From Candidatus Melainabacteria bacterium MEL.A1 (GTDB taxonomy: Bacteria; Cyanobacteriota; Vampirovibrionia; Gastranaerophilales; Gastranaerophilaceae): 64,000 nucleotides of DNA. The notes beneath the pieces are model-generated. The model had not been told where the DNA came from, did not search any database, and was given only the letters and a program-made list of their open reading frames with translations. The stretch is taken from assembly GCA_001765415.1 (NCBI GenBank), contig CP017245.1:1798001-1862000 (forward strand). Reading direction: 5' to 3'. The stretch's first letter is position 1; the number at the start of each line of letters is the position of its first letter. Shown here one piece after another: positions 32,766-41,662 of the stretch. The translations under genes and the position numbers were made by a program.

Positions 32766-33929
32766 TTATTTATTATACTCTTTAAACAATTCTGTCAAAA
32801 GTTCGTGACCTTTTAGAATTGTTTTGTATTCCAAATATTCATTTTTTGAGTGCATATTGCAAACAGTAGCAAGTCCTATTAAGTACGGAATAAATTTTTC
32901 ATTATTTGCATTTGTTTTGTTTGCGTAAATATGGGTTTCAGCTCCAGCGTGGAATGAAGTTATATCAGGCTTTACTCCAACTTTGTTTGCTGCCGCTTCA
33001 AAAATTGTTGGAATATAGTCATCATCAACTTTTTCAAATGGAGGTAGATGTTCTTCAAATTCAACCGTTGCTTTTGCTATTTCTTTGTTTTTGATGTTAA
33101 ATTCGTCAACAGTCAAAGTCATTTTGCTTTTTAGTTCTTCTTCTTTTTTTCTGCTAGAACTTCTTATTGAATAATTTGCTTGTGCATCAGTATTGATAAT
33201 ATTTGTAACTTTTATATCGCCTGCTGAAATTCCGCCGATGTTACAAGAAGTTACGACATGCCCGTCTTCTTCATAAAAAACACCTTGTGGTAAATCAGAA
33301 ATCAAATCTGCAATCAATTTTGCCGCATTTGCACGTTTTTTGTCGCCGATATCAATTCCTGAGTGACCACCTTTAAAACTATGTACTTTAAATTTTGCTA
33401 AAGTATAACTAGCACCGGAAATTTCACATTGTCCCAGTGTATCGCTATCTAAAACAAGTACGTATTTTGAGTTGAAATTTTTAAGGTTTGCATTGCGAAT
33501 ACCAGAAAGATTATTTTCTTCATCACGAGTAAACATAACTTCCAAACCACCGTGTTTCATGTCACTATGTGCAAGCTCTTTTGCAAAAAGTAAAGCATTT
33601 GCAACGCCAGCTTTGTCATCACCTCCGAGAGTTCTTCCCTCAGCGTGAATATTGTCGTTTTCATCAAGATAAGTCTTAACAGGGCTATCATCACCGATTA
33701 CATCCATATGAGCAGAAAGCATCATTGGAGCTTTTGTTTGGTCTGTTGCTGGAATATTGATAACAACATTTCCAAAATCATCAAGTTTGCAACTTATTTC
33801 ATTTTTATCACAATAATTTTTTATCCATTCTGCAACTTTTTCTTCGTGCATTGATGGGGATGGAACTTCTGCCAAGTTGCAAAATAGGTCAATAAGTTCA
33901 TAATCTTTTCTTATTTTTTCAATAGTCAT
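32766..33929 (-). CDS. M20 family peptidase (peptidase T-like)
   Basis: 387-residue di-zinc aminopeptidase-type enzyme. Metal ligands are visible in order: SAHMDVIGDD (His, Asp), GGDDKAGVANAL (bridging Asp), TRDEENNLSG (catalytic Glu and ligand), VLDSDTLG and the C-terminal MHSKNEYL (His). A dimerisation insert lies at ~175-290. The closest pattern is PepT-like tripeptidase. No signal peptide; cytoplasmic peptide use is likely. AGAGAGGAT precedes the ATG, and a TGCTACAAT extended -10 box (33974-33982) lies upstream. Confidence 0.88.
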   Translation of the reverse strand: MTIEKIRKDYELIDLFCNLAEVPSPSMHEEKVAEWIKNYCDKNEISCKLDDFGNVVINIPATDQTKAPMMLSAHMDVIGDDSPVKTYLDENDNIHAEGRTLGGDDKAGVANALLFAKELAHSDMKHGGLEVMFTRDEENNLSGIRNANLKNFNSKYVLVLDSDTLGQCEISGASYTLAKFKVHSFKGGHSGIDIGDKKRANAAKLIADLISDLPQGVFYEEDGHVVTSCNIGGISAGDIKVTNIINTDAQANYSIRSSSRKKEEELKSKMTLTVDEFNIKNKEIAKATVEFEEHLPPFEKVDDDYIPTIFEAAANKVGVKPDITSFHAGAETHIYANKTNANNEKFIPYLIGLATVCNMHSKNEYLEYKTILKGHELLTELFKEYNK

Positions 33930-33973
33930 ATAAAATCCTCTCTACTGTGTATAATTCAAATTTTTACAGTTTT

Positions 33974-33982
33974 ATTGTAGCA
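33974..33982 (-). promoter_or_regulatory. Extended -10 promoter of the M20 peptidase gene
   Basis: TGCTACAAT on the minus strand, one base from the TGCTATAAT seen at 45964-45972, 50913-50921 and 57949-57957. Confidence 0.5.
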
Positions 33983-34151
33983 TTTTTTTTTACTTTTGCA
34001 AGAGGGAGAAAGTTGGTGTGGTAAAATAATTAGCATCCACCTATGTCCTCACTCATTAGGGAGGAATTAATTGCATGTCATTACGAGGAGCGGTGCTACG
34101 TAGTAATCGCATTCATAATGAAACTGACTATGCCTCTTGGCTTCTATGCTT
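33983..34151. repeat. Dispersed intergenic repeats upstream of the M20 gene
   Basis: Contains AGCATCCACCTATGTCCTCA with CTCATTAGGGAGGAATT (34032-34068), similar to the cluster at 32608-32765, and a well-preserved copy of the second repeat (34076-34113: TGTCATTACGAGGAGCGGTG ending AGTAATCGCA). The whole stretch is non-coding. Confidence 0.5.
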
Positions 34152-36536
34152 CTAATTTATATCCACTATACTTACACCATCGCCGCCTTCTGTGTCTTCC
34201 CCAACCCTCCATTTTGCAACATACGGGGATGTTGACAAGAAATCCCTTACTGCGGATTTTAAAGCGCCTGTTCCGTGTCCGTGTATAATTGTAACTGATG
34301 CAAGATTTGCAAGGCTTGCTTTGTCAAGATAAAACTCCAAGCTATCAAGTGCATCTTCAACTTTGTAACCTCTTAAATCGAGGGTGTTAGAGATGCTTGT
34401 TTTTCGAAGTTCAAAGTTCTCAAAAGAACTTGGCCGATATACATTTTCTTTCTTTTCGTAAATAGCGTCATAAGGTGCAAGTTTATTAGTTTTAATTTTG
34501 GTTTTGAAATTTCCCATTTGGACAAGAACATTTTCGTTTTTGTCAGGTAGTGAAAGAAGTGTAACAGGTTGGTTCATTTCTTTTAGAATTAATTTATCCC
34601 CTGTTTTAATGTTATTCCAATCAATGTTCTCGTATTGTTGTTTTTCGTCGTATTCAGCCAATTTGCTTCTGAATTTTTGTTCTGTTTGAGCAAGTCGAGC
34701 GTAAGAACGGCGGGCAATTTTTTCTGATTTTTCACGTCTTAATTCCTCAAGAATATGTTTGATTTCTGCTTTTACTTCTAGCAATTCACGATCAAATTTG
34801 TCTTTAATAATTTTTACTGTTTTTTTCTTGTCTTTTTTTATTTGTGCAAGCGAATCTTCGTATTCGGATTTAAGACTTTCTGAGGTTTCTTTCAATTCTT
34901 CTGCTTGTTCAAGATTTTGAGCCAATTTGGCTTGGGTTTCTTGTAACTTTTCAACAACAAGAATTGACGGGTCTTTTGTTGAAACAACAATGTTTTTTGC
35001 TTTGTCTGTTATTTCTTTATCTAATCCCAAATTTGCAGCAATTGAGATTGCATTACTTAGTCCAGGAATACCGATTAAGAGTTTGTATGTCGGTTTTAAA
35101 GTTGTTGTGTTAAATTCAACAGAGGCGTTTTTAAAGTATGGGTTTGTGTATTCAAGTGCTTTTAATTCCCCATAGTGTGTTGTTACTGTTGAAATTACCC
35201 CTTTTTCTGCTAATTTTTCTAAAATAACTTGTGCCAAAACTGCACCTTCTACCGGATCGGTTCCTGCACAGATTTCGTCTAACAAAACAAAAGATTTATC
35301 ATTGCTTTGTTTTAGAATTTCGATGATATTTGTCATGTGGGCAGAGAATGTTGATAGATTTTGCAAGATACTTTGATCATCTCCTATATCAGCAAAAACA
35401 TTTTCAAACGGATAAACTTTTGCAGCTGTGCAGGGTAAAAACATTCCGCTTTTTGACATTAAAATAAACAAACCGATTGTTTTAATTGTTACTGTTTTGC
35501 CACCAGTGTTAGAACCTGTAATAATTACAGATTTATAATCCTTTCCGATTTCAAAGTTGTTTGTAACTACATTTTCTACATTACTGATTAAAAGCGGATG
35601 TTTCATATTTTCAAATTCTACAAACTTATGTGTAACTATTTCTGGTTCAATTGCATGAAGTTTTACGGCATAGCGAGCTTTGGCAAAGTGATAATCTATA
35701 GTTGCAAGTATTTGTTCTGATAGGGCAAGTTCTTTTATTTCATTTTTTACAAGTGAGGTCAAGCCTGATAAAATTTTAACCATTTCAGAATGAATATTGG
35801 CTTTAATCTCTCGGATTTTGTTGTTTAGAGGAACTATTTGTTCAGGCTCAATATAGAATGTTTTACTTGTTGCAGAAACGTCGTGAACAATTCCCGGTAC
35901 TTTGCTTTTTGAAGATGCCATTACTTGAAAAACAATTCTATCATCTCTTGTTGTATATATATTTTCTTGTAAGTGTTTTGAAAAACTTGCAGAATTTAAC
36001 AACGCATTTACAGTTGTTTTTAAATTCTTTTCGTTATCCCTTAAAGATGCGTACAAGTTTTTTAATTCTTGCGTTGCATCAGGTCGGATATTTAGATTTT
36101 CATCAAAAGTTCCAAATATTTTGTCTTCGAGTTGCTTATCAGTTAGGAGATTTTGTGCAGCGTTTCTCAAGATAGACATCATTGTTAAATTGTCTGATAA
36201 AAATTTTTTTACTAATCTTGATGTTTTCAGGGTTTTGGCGATATCAATTAATTCATCTTCTGCAAGATAGCTAACCCCCATATTCTTTTGGATTTGTGCA
36301 ATATTTGCGACAAATTCTATCGGAATATCGTTCGGAATATCAAGAACTTGTTTGGCTTCACGAGTACATTGTAGTTCATTCTTGATTTTTACAATGTCGT
36401 CAAATGGTGTTATATTTAAGCAAATTTCTTTACTCTGTTTAGTTTTCGCAAAATTTGCAAGTTGTTCTTTTATTTTGTCAAATTCAAGTGATTTTAAGCT
36501 TTTTTCAATAGTATTCATAAGATTATTAAAGGACAA
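34152..36536 (-). CDS. mutS2: MutS2 (Smr-domain ATPase/endonuclease)
   Basis: 794 residues with MutS core and clamp domains, an ABC-type ATPase (Walker A ITGSNTGGKTVT at ~340, signature FSAHMTNIIEIL, Walker B FVLLDEICAGTDP), a long charged coiled coil (~530-640) and a C-terminal Smr nuclease domain (DLRGYKVEDALDSLEFYLDK... IHGHGTGALKSAV). It has no mismatch-recognition domain. The family suppresses recombination and, in B. subtilis, rescues collided ribosomes. Divergent from the glutamate synthase gene. Confidence 0.95.
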   Translation of the reverse strand: MSFNNLMNTIEKSLKSLEFDKIKEQLANFAKTKQSKEICLNITPFDDIVKIKNELQCTREAKQVLDIPNDIPIEFVANIAQIQKNMGVSYLAEDELIDIAKTLKTSRLVKKFLSDNLTMMSILRNAAQNLLTDKQLEDKIFGTFDENLNIRPDATQELKNLYASLRDNEKNLKTTVNALLNSASFSKHLQENIYTTRDDRIVFQVMASSKSKVPGIVHDVSATSKTFYIEPEQIVPLNNKIREIKANIHSEMVKILSGLTSLVKNEIKELALSEQILATIDYHFAKARYAVKLHAIEPEIVTHKFVEFENMKHPLLISNVENVVTNNFEIGKDYKSVIITGSNTGGKTVTIKTIGLFILMSKSGMFLPCTAAKVYPFENVFADIGDDQSILQNLSTFSAHMTNIIEILKQSNDKSFVLLDEICAGTDPVEGAVLAQVILEKLAEKGVISTVTTHYGELKALEYTNPYFKNASVEFNTTTLKPTYKLLIGIPGLSNAISIAANLGLDKEITDKAKNIVVSTKDPSILVVEKLQETQAKLAQNLEQAEELKETSESLKSEYEDSLAQIKKDKKKTVKIIKDKFDRELLEVKAEIKHILEELRREKSEKIARRSYARLAQTEQKFRSKLAEYDEKQQYENIDWNNIKTGDKLILKEMNQPVTLLSLPDKNENVLVQMGNFKTKIKTNKLAPYDAIYEKKENVYRPSSFENFELRKTSISNTLDLRGYKVEDALDSLEFYLDKASLANLASVTIIHGHGTGALKSAVRDFLSTSPYVAKWRVGEDTEGGDGVSIVDIN

Positions 36537-36579
36537 TAACGCCTCAATTACAATGAATTATTAACTTTTTTTGATTTAT

Positions 36580-36607
36580 TTGCACTAAATATTTTTTAAA
36601 GTAAAAT
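36580..36607 (+). promoter_or_regulatory. Promoter of the glutamate synthase small subunit gene
   Basis: TTGCAC (36580-36585), 16-base gap, TAAAAT (36602-36607), about 33 bases before the ATG. Confidence 0.45.
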
Positions 36608-36640
36608 ACTGATATAAGAGAAGAGTAAGAAGGTGAAATT

Positions 36641-38011
36641 ATGGCTATAGAAAGACAACGTGTAAAAGAGCAAGATAAAATGCAAAGAAGACACAATTTT
36701 GATCCTGTTGAAAGCAATTTGACAGATGAACAGGTAAAGTTGGAAGCTTCAAGATGTTTACACTGTAAAAATCCTAGATGCGTTCAAGGCTGTCCGGTAA
36801 ATATTCAAATTCCTGATTTTATTCAAGCGATAAAAGAAGGTAATCTCGATAAAGCAGGTGAAATTATTCGCCAAACCAGTATGTTACCATCTGTTTGTGG
36901 TAGAGTTTGCCCTCAAGAAAGACAGTGTGAAGGTCAATGTGTTTTGGGTATTAAAGGAGAAGCAGTTGCGATTGGTGCATTAGAAAGATATGTTGGTGAT
37001 AATACGAAAGCTGAAATTCCGGAAATTAAACCCTCTGGTAAAAAAGTTGCCGTAATTGGCTCAGGATGTGCCGGCATGACAGCTGCTTGTGATTTGAGAA
37101 AAGCAGGTCATGATGTAGAAGTTTTTGAGGCTTTGCACGAATTAGGCGGTGTTTTAAGGTACGGCATTCCTCCATTTAGACTTCCTAGAACAATTCTTGA
37201 TAAAGAAATTAATAATCTTGAAAAAATGGGTGTAATTTTCCATAAAAACGTAGTTGTTGGTAAATCTATTACTCTTGAACAGTTGAAAGAAGATGGATTT
37301 GATGCAATATTTATTTGTTCTGGTGCTGGCTTGCCAAAGATGTTGAATGTTGAAGGTGAAAACTTAAACGGTGTTTTCTCTGCAAATGAATTTTTGACTC
37401 GTGTAAATCTTATGCACGCCGGACAAGAAAATAGTACAACACCGTTAAGAGTTGGTAAAAAAGCCGCAATTTTTGGCGGTGGTAATGTTGCTATGGATGC
37501 AGCAAGAACAGCTGTAAGAGTTGGTTTTGACGAAGTTTATATTATTTATCGTAGAACTGAAAAAGAACTTCCGGCTCGTTTAGAGGAAATTAGGCACGCT
37601 AAAGAAGAGGGTATTATATTCAAATTCTTGTATGCCCCAAAAGAAATTTTAGGTGAAAATGGCTACGTTAAGGGTGTTGAACTTGAAATAATGGAGCTTG
37701 GCGAACCTGATGAATCAGGTAGGCGCAGACCTGTTTCTACAGGAAAAACAGAAATTATGGATTTGGATACTGTAATTGTTGCTTTAGGTACCGGTCCAAA
37801 TCCGATTATCCAAAGATCTGCACAAGCAGAAGGTATGGATATTGTTACCGATAAAAAAGGTTATATTGTTGTTGATGGTGAAACAAGATGCACAAATATC
37901 CCAACTGTTTATGCCGGAGGAGATGTTGCACCTGTTGGAGCTTCAAATGCAATCAATGCAATGGGCGCAGGTAAAAAAGCCGCTAAAGCGATTAATGAGT
38001 TGTTGAAATAG
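36641..38011 (+). CDS. gltA: Glutamate synthase small subunit-like NADPH oxidoreductase (GltA/NfnB type)
   Basis: 456 residues. N-terminal Cys-rich part for two [4Fe-4S] clusters (CLHCKNPRCVQGCPVNIQIP and SVCGRVCPQERQCEGQCVLG), FAD site VAVIGSGCAGMTAAC (~132-146), NADPH site AIFGGGNVAMDAART (~277-291) and the closing PTVYAGGDVAPVGASN FAD motif. Such proteins pass electrons from NADPH to glutamate synthase or act as the NfnB half of ferredoxin:NADP transhydrogenase. No large gltB-type subunit or nfnA is next to it, so the partner is open. AGAAGGTG is the ribosome site. Confidence 0.9.
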   Translation: MAIERQRVKEQDKMQRRHNFDPVESNLTDEQVKLEASRCLHCKNPRCVQGCPVNIQIPDFIQAIKEGNLDKAGEIIRQTSMLPSVCGRVCPQERQCEGQCVLGIKGEAVAIGALERYVGDNTKAEIPEIKPSGKKVAVIGSGCAGMTAACDLRKAGHDVEVFEALHELGGVLRYGIPPFRLPRTILDKEINNLEKMGVIFHKNVVVGKSITLEQLKEDGFDAIFICSGAGLPKMLNVEGENLNGVFSANEFLTRVNLMHAGQENSTTPLRVGKKAAIFGGGNVAMDAARTAVRVGFDEVYIIYRRTEKELPARLEEIRHAKEEGIIFKFLYAPKEILGENGYVKGVELEIMELGEPDESGRRRPVSTGKTEIMDLDTVIVALGTGPNPIIQRSAQAEGMDIVTDKKGYIVVDGETRCTNIPTVYAGGDVAPVGASNAINAMGAGKKAAKAINELLK

Positions 38012-38032
38012 TTGAATTGTGAAAGGTGAGAA

Positions 38033-38914
38033 GTGAAAAGTTTCAATGCAAAGAAAATATTTAGTTTATTTGTTGCAACACTGCTTTTTTCTTCTCATTG
38101 TTTTGCATTTGAGTTAGATACATCTGTTGATGAAGAAATTCGGAAAAATTATAATCCATCAGCATTAGAACAGAATTTGCCGGTTTTGCCAAAAACTGCA
38201 CCATCTCAATCAACAACGACTACGACTACAAATAAAACAACTCCTGCTGTGCCAAAAACTCAACCGGTTTCACAACCTTCCAAACCGCAACTTGTCATTA
38301 AAAAAATGGATAATGATTATAAGTTTGATAAATCAACCGCAATCAGAATTAAAAAAGGTACAAGGTTTAGAGTTAAGTCAAATTGTGTTATATCAGATTA
38401 TCAAAAAGAAGGAACCCGAGTTTCGTTTACTTCTATAAAACCTGTTACACAAAGATATATAACAATTAATGAAGGTACTAAATTTACTGCAGTTGTGGAA
38501 AATTCTCACTTACCACAATATACAGGAAATGGTGGTTTGATAGTTTTGATGGTTGATGGAATAGTTGTTAACGGTTCTACAAAAAGTGTTCATGCCAAAA
38601 TTACGAAAGCAAACTTAAAAAAAGTTTTTCTTAATAATATAAAAGGAAAAAGAGGCTATATAAAAGGAATTTCTACTCAAGTTGATAAGGGTGAAAACTT
38701 CTACAAAAAAACTCGCAGAACATCAGCAAAACTTGCAGATAATCCTGTTGGATTAATTATAGCTCCTATTCCAACGATTTTTGGTGCAGTTATTTATTCT
38801 ATAAATCTTGTTGGTTCGCCTATTTTTGCAATTTGGGCAAAAGGTTCAAGAATATCAATTCCGGCAGGTTCTGAGTTTGAAATTAAGTTGTTGGAAGATG
38901 TCTATTTGCAATAG
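38033..38914 (+). CDS. Exported protein of unknown function
   Basis: GTG start with AAGGTGAG upstream. Signal peptide 1-25 (ending SSHCFAFEL), then a Thr/Pro/Gln-rich linker (~45-95), a beta-rich domain with repeated KGTRF..., EGTKF... and PAGSEFEIKL strands, and a hydrophobic stretch (~238-262). The 'G-T-x-F' strands recur three times, as in small barrel domains of envelope proteins. No family recognised. Follows gltA after 21 bases; the spacer contains GTGAAAGGTGAGAAGTGAA, close to the inverse of the TTCACC repeat at 19260 and 21341. Confidence 0.65.
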   Translation: MKSFNAKKIFSLFVATLLFSSHCFAFELDTSVDEEIRKNYNPSALEQNLPVLPKTAPSQSTTTTTTNKTTPAVPKTQPVSQPSKPQLVIKKMDNDYKFDKSTAIRIKKGTRFRVKSNCVISDYQKEGTRVSFTSIKPVTQRYITINEGTKFTAVVENSHLPQYTGNGGLIVLMVDGIVVNGSTKSVHAKITKANLKKVFLNNIKGKRGYIKGISTQVDKGENFYKKTRRTSAKLADNPVGLIIAPIPTIFGAVIYSINLVGSPIFAIWAKGSRISIPAGSEFEIKLLEDVYLQ

Positions 38915-38970
38915 TCAAAATCTGAAAATTTATTCTCGGTATTAGTTTTTTTATTAATATTTTTGTGGTA

Positions 38971-38999
38971 TTGTTTAATATTATAATTTGTTTTATAAT
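38971..38999 (+). promoter_or_regulatory. Promoter of hppA
   Basis: TTGTTT (38971-38976), 17-base gap, TATAAT (38994-38999). The implied leader is about 50 bases and ends in an AAAGGAGAG ribosome site. Confidence 0.6.
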
Positions 39000-39057
39000 A
39001 TGTTTATCAGTTAAGTAATTAATAAGTAGGACAACTTGTATAAAAAAAGGAGAGATT

Positions 39058-41481
39058 ATGATTAAAAAGTTGACTTCTCCAAAGGCATTGATGGCTCTTT
39101 TTGCTACATTGCTAATGGGCATTTCGCCTGCTCTTGCAAGCGAAGCTGATTTGGTTGTTCCGAGTATCAAGGCTGTTAATTCAGATTTCTTTATGTTATT
39201 GGTTGCAGGAATTCTTATTTCTGTTGCTGGCTTGATATTTGGATTTATCGAATTTTTTAGAATTAAAAAACTAGATGTTCACACATCTATGGCTGAAGTA
39301 GGAAACACAATTTTTGAAACTTGTAAAACTTATCTTATTCAACAAGGTAAATTCTTATTTGTTTTGGAAGTTTTGATTGGTCTTTGTATCGCTTTCTACT
39401 TCGGATATTTGCAACATATGCCTTTATCACACGTATTGATTATCTTGGGATGGTCAGTAATTGGTATTTTAGGCTCTTATGCAGTTGCTTGGTTTGGTAT
39501 TAGAATGAATACTTTGGCTAATGCTAGAACTGCTTTCGTTTCTTTAAAAGGAAATCCTTTGAATATCTTGAATATTCCGTTGAAAGCAGGTATGTCAATT
39601 GGTGTTTGTCTTGTATCAGTTGAACTTATTTTGATGTTGACAATTTTGTTATTCGTTCCAGGTGAAATTGCAGGTGCTTGTTTCATCGGCTTTGCAATTG
39701 GTGAATCTTTGGGTGCTTCTGCTCTTCGTGTTGCAGGTGGTATTTTTACAAAAATTGCTGATATCGGTTCTGACTTGATGAAAATTCAATTTGGTATCAA
39801 AGAAGATGACCCTAGAAATCCTGGTGTAATTGCTGACTGTACTGGTGATAACGCTGGTGACTCTGTTGGCCCTACTGCCGATGGTTTTGAAACTTATGGT
39901 GTAACTGGTGTTGCTCTTGTTTCATTTATCTTGTTGGCAGTTGTTGGCAAAGAAAATCAAGTTCAATTATTGACTTGGATTTTCGTAATGAGATTCTTAA
40001 TGATTGTAACTTCTGTAGTTGCATACTGGATTAATGGCGTAGCTGACAAAATCTATGCTGCTAAAACAAATAAATTTGACTTTGAAAAACCGTTAACAAA
40101 CCTTGTTTGGTTAACTTCTATTTTGTCAATCGCAATGACTTTCGGCGTAAGCCACTGGTTGTTGGCTGATATGGGTAACAATTTATGGTTAGTTCTTTCA
40201 GCAATCATTTCTTGTGGTACTTTAGGCGCTGCTTTGATTCCTGAATTTACTAAAATATTCACTTCTCCAAAAGCAAAACACACAGAAGAAGTTGTTACTG
40301 CTTCTCGTGAAGGTGGATCTTCATTAACAATTCTTTCAGGTATTGTTTCTGGTAATATGTCAGCATTCTGGATTGGTATGGTAATCGTACTATTGATGGG
40401 ACTTGCTTATGTAGCTTCTCTTCATATTCCAGATGCAGTTATGATTTACCCATCTGTATTTGCATTTGGGTTGGTAGCGTTCGGTTTCTTAGGAATGGGA
40501 CCTGTTACTATCGCAGTTGATTCTTATGGACCAGTTACTGATAACGCTCAATCAGTTTATGAATTATCTTTAATTGAAGATATTCCTAATGTTGGAGAAG
40601 AAATCGAAAAAGAATACGGTTTCAAACCTGATTTTGAAAACGCTAAAAAATACTTAGAAGAAAATGATGGTGCTGGTAACACATTCAAAGCAACTTCAAA
40701 ACCGGTATTAATCGGTACTGCAGTTGTTGGTGCTACTACAATGATTTTCTCATTGATTTTGGTTATCAAATCTACTTTGGGTATTGAACCTGAAATGATT
40801 TTGAATATGTTGAACCCTTACACATTACTAGGTTTCTTATCTGGTGGTGCAGTAATTTATTGGTTCTCAGGTGCATCTATGCAAGCTGTAACAACAGGTG
40901 CATATTCTGCAACTGAATATATCAAAGATAATATCAAATTGGATGATGAATCTTCTAAGAGTGCAAATGTTGCAAATTCAAAAGAAGTTGTAAAAATTTG
41001 TACACAATATGCTCAAAAAGGTATGGTAAATATCTTTATCGCATTGTTCGCATTTGCTTTAGCATTTGCTTGTTTGTCAGCACCGTCTTGTACAACATCA
41101 GCTCCTGTAGCATTCTTTGTAAGCTACTTAATTGCAATTGCTGTATTTGGTTTGTTCCAAGCTGTATTTATGGCAAACGCTGGTGGATGTTGGGATAACG
41201 CTAAGAAAATCGTTGAAGTTGATTTGCAAGAAAAGGGTACACCGCTACACGAAGCAACTGTTGTTGGTGATACGGTAGGTGATCCATTCAAAGATACTTC
41301 TTCAGTTGCAATGAACCCGATTATTAAATTCACTACTTTGTTCGGTTTATTGGCAATGGAAATTGCAATCTCAGAAAGCTTTAGAAATATTGCTCCGATT
41401 GCAGGATGGATTTTCTTAATTGTTGCATTAATTTTCGTAATTCGTTCATTCTATGCAATGAGAATTCCAACAAGAAAATAA
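39058..41481 (+). CDS. hppA: Membrane-bound ion-pumping pyrophosphatase
   Basis: 807 residues, about 16 membrane helices. The pyrophosphate-binding loops are present: IADIGSDLMK with EDDPRNPGVIADCTGDNAGD (residues ~240-275), and near the C-terminus NAGGCWDNAKKIVE and VVGDTVGDPFKDTSS. It couples PPi hydrolysis to H+ and/or Na+ export. The first motif differs from the plant/proteobacterial form (ADVGADLVGK, DNVGDCAG), pointing to a divergent subfamily. The length exceeds the usual ~700; extra residues include a cleavable-looking N-terminal helix (ISPALASEAD) and an acidic loop at ~505-545. Two terminators follow. Confidence 0.92.
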   Translation: MIKKLTSPKALMALFATLLMGISPALASEADLVVPSIKAVNSDFFMLLVAGILISVAGLIFGFIEFFRIKKLDVHTSMAEVGNTIFETCKTYLIQQGKFLFVLEVLIGLCIAFYFGYLQHMPLSHVLIILGWSVIGILGSYAVAWFGIRMNTLANARTAFVSLKGNPLNILNIPLKAGMSIGVCLVSVELILMLTILLFVPGEIAGACFIGFAIGESLGASALRVAGGIFTKIADIGSDLMKIQFGIKEDDPRNPGVIADCTGDNAGDSVGPTADGFETYGVTGVALVSFILLAVVGKENQVQLLTWIFVMRFLMIVTSVVAYWINGVADKIYAAKTNKFDFEKPLTNLVWLTSILSIAMTFGVSHWLLADMGNNLWLVLSAIISCGTLGAALIPEFTKIFTSPKAKHTEEVVTASREGGSSLTILSGIVSGNMSAFWIGMVIVLLMGLAYVASLHIPDAVMIYPSVFAFGLVAFGFLGMGPVTIAVDSYGPVTDNAQSVYELSLIEDIPNVGEEIEKEYGFKPDFENAKKYLEENDGAGNTFKATSKPVLIGTAVVGATTMIFSLILVIKSTLGIEPEMILNMLNPYTLLGFLSGGAVIYWFSGASMQAVTTGAYSATEYIKDNIKLDDESSKSANVANSKEVVKICTQYAQKGMVNIFIALFAFALAFACLSAPSCTTSAPVAFFVSYLIAIAVFGLFQAVFMANAGGCWDNAKKIVEVDLQEKGTPLHEATVVGDTVGDPFKDTSSVAMNPIIKFTTLFGLLAMEIAISESFRNIAPIAGWIFLIVALIFVIRSFYAMRIPTRK

Positions 41482-41514
41482 TAATATAGGGAAATGAGTA
41501 TATCTCATATAAAA

Positions 41515-41550
41515 AAGAAAGATCGTATTTATTAAAATACGGTCTTTCTT
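41515..41550 (+). terminator. Terminator after hppA
   Basis: 16-base stem (41515-41530 with 41535-41550, one G-U pair) around ATTA, followed by GTTATTATT. The A-rich 5' flank gives it some function on the other strand. Confidence 0.75.
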
Positions 41551-41593
41551 GTTATTATTAAATAAAAAATTGTGAAATGATTTATTAGATATA

Positions 41594-41623
41594 AAAATCG
41601 CCACTAATAATTGTGGCGATTTT
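41594..41623. terminator. Bidirectional terminator between hppA and the sigma factor gene
   Basis: Perfect 11-base stem AAAATCGCCAC (41594-41604) with GTGGCGATTTT (41613-41623); A- and T-runs on both sides suit both strands. It lies 40 bases past the stop of the minus-strand sigma gene. Confidence 0.8.
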
Positions 41624-41662
41624 AAAACCTATTACAAATAAACACTGAGTATAATTACCTTC

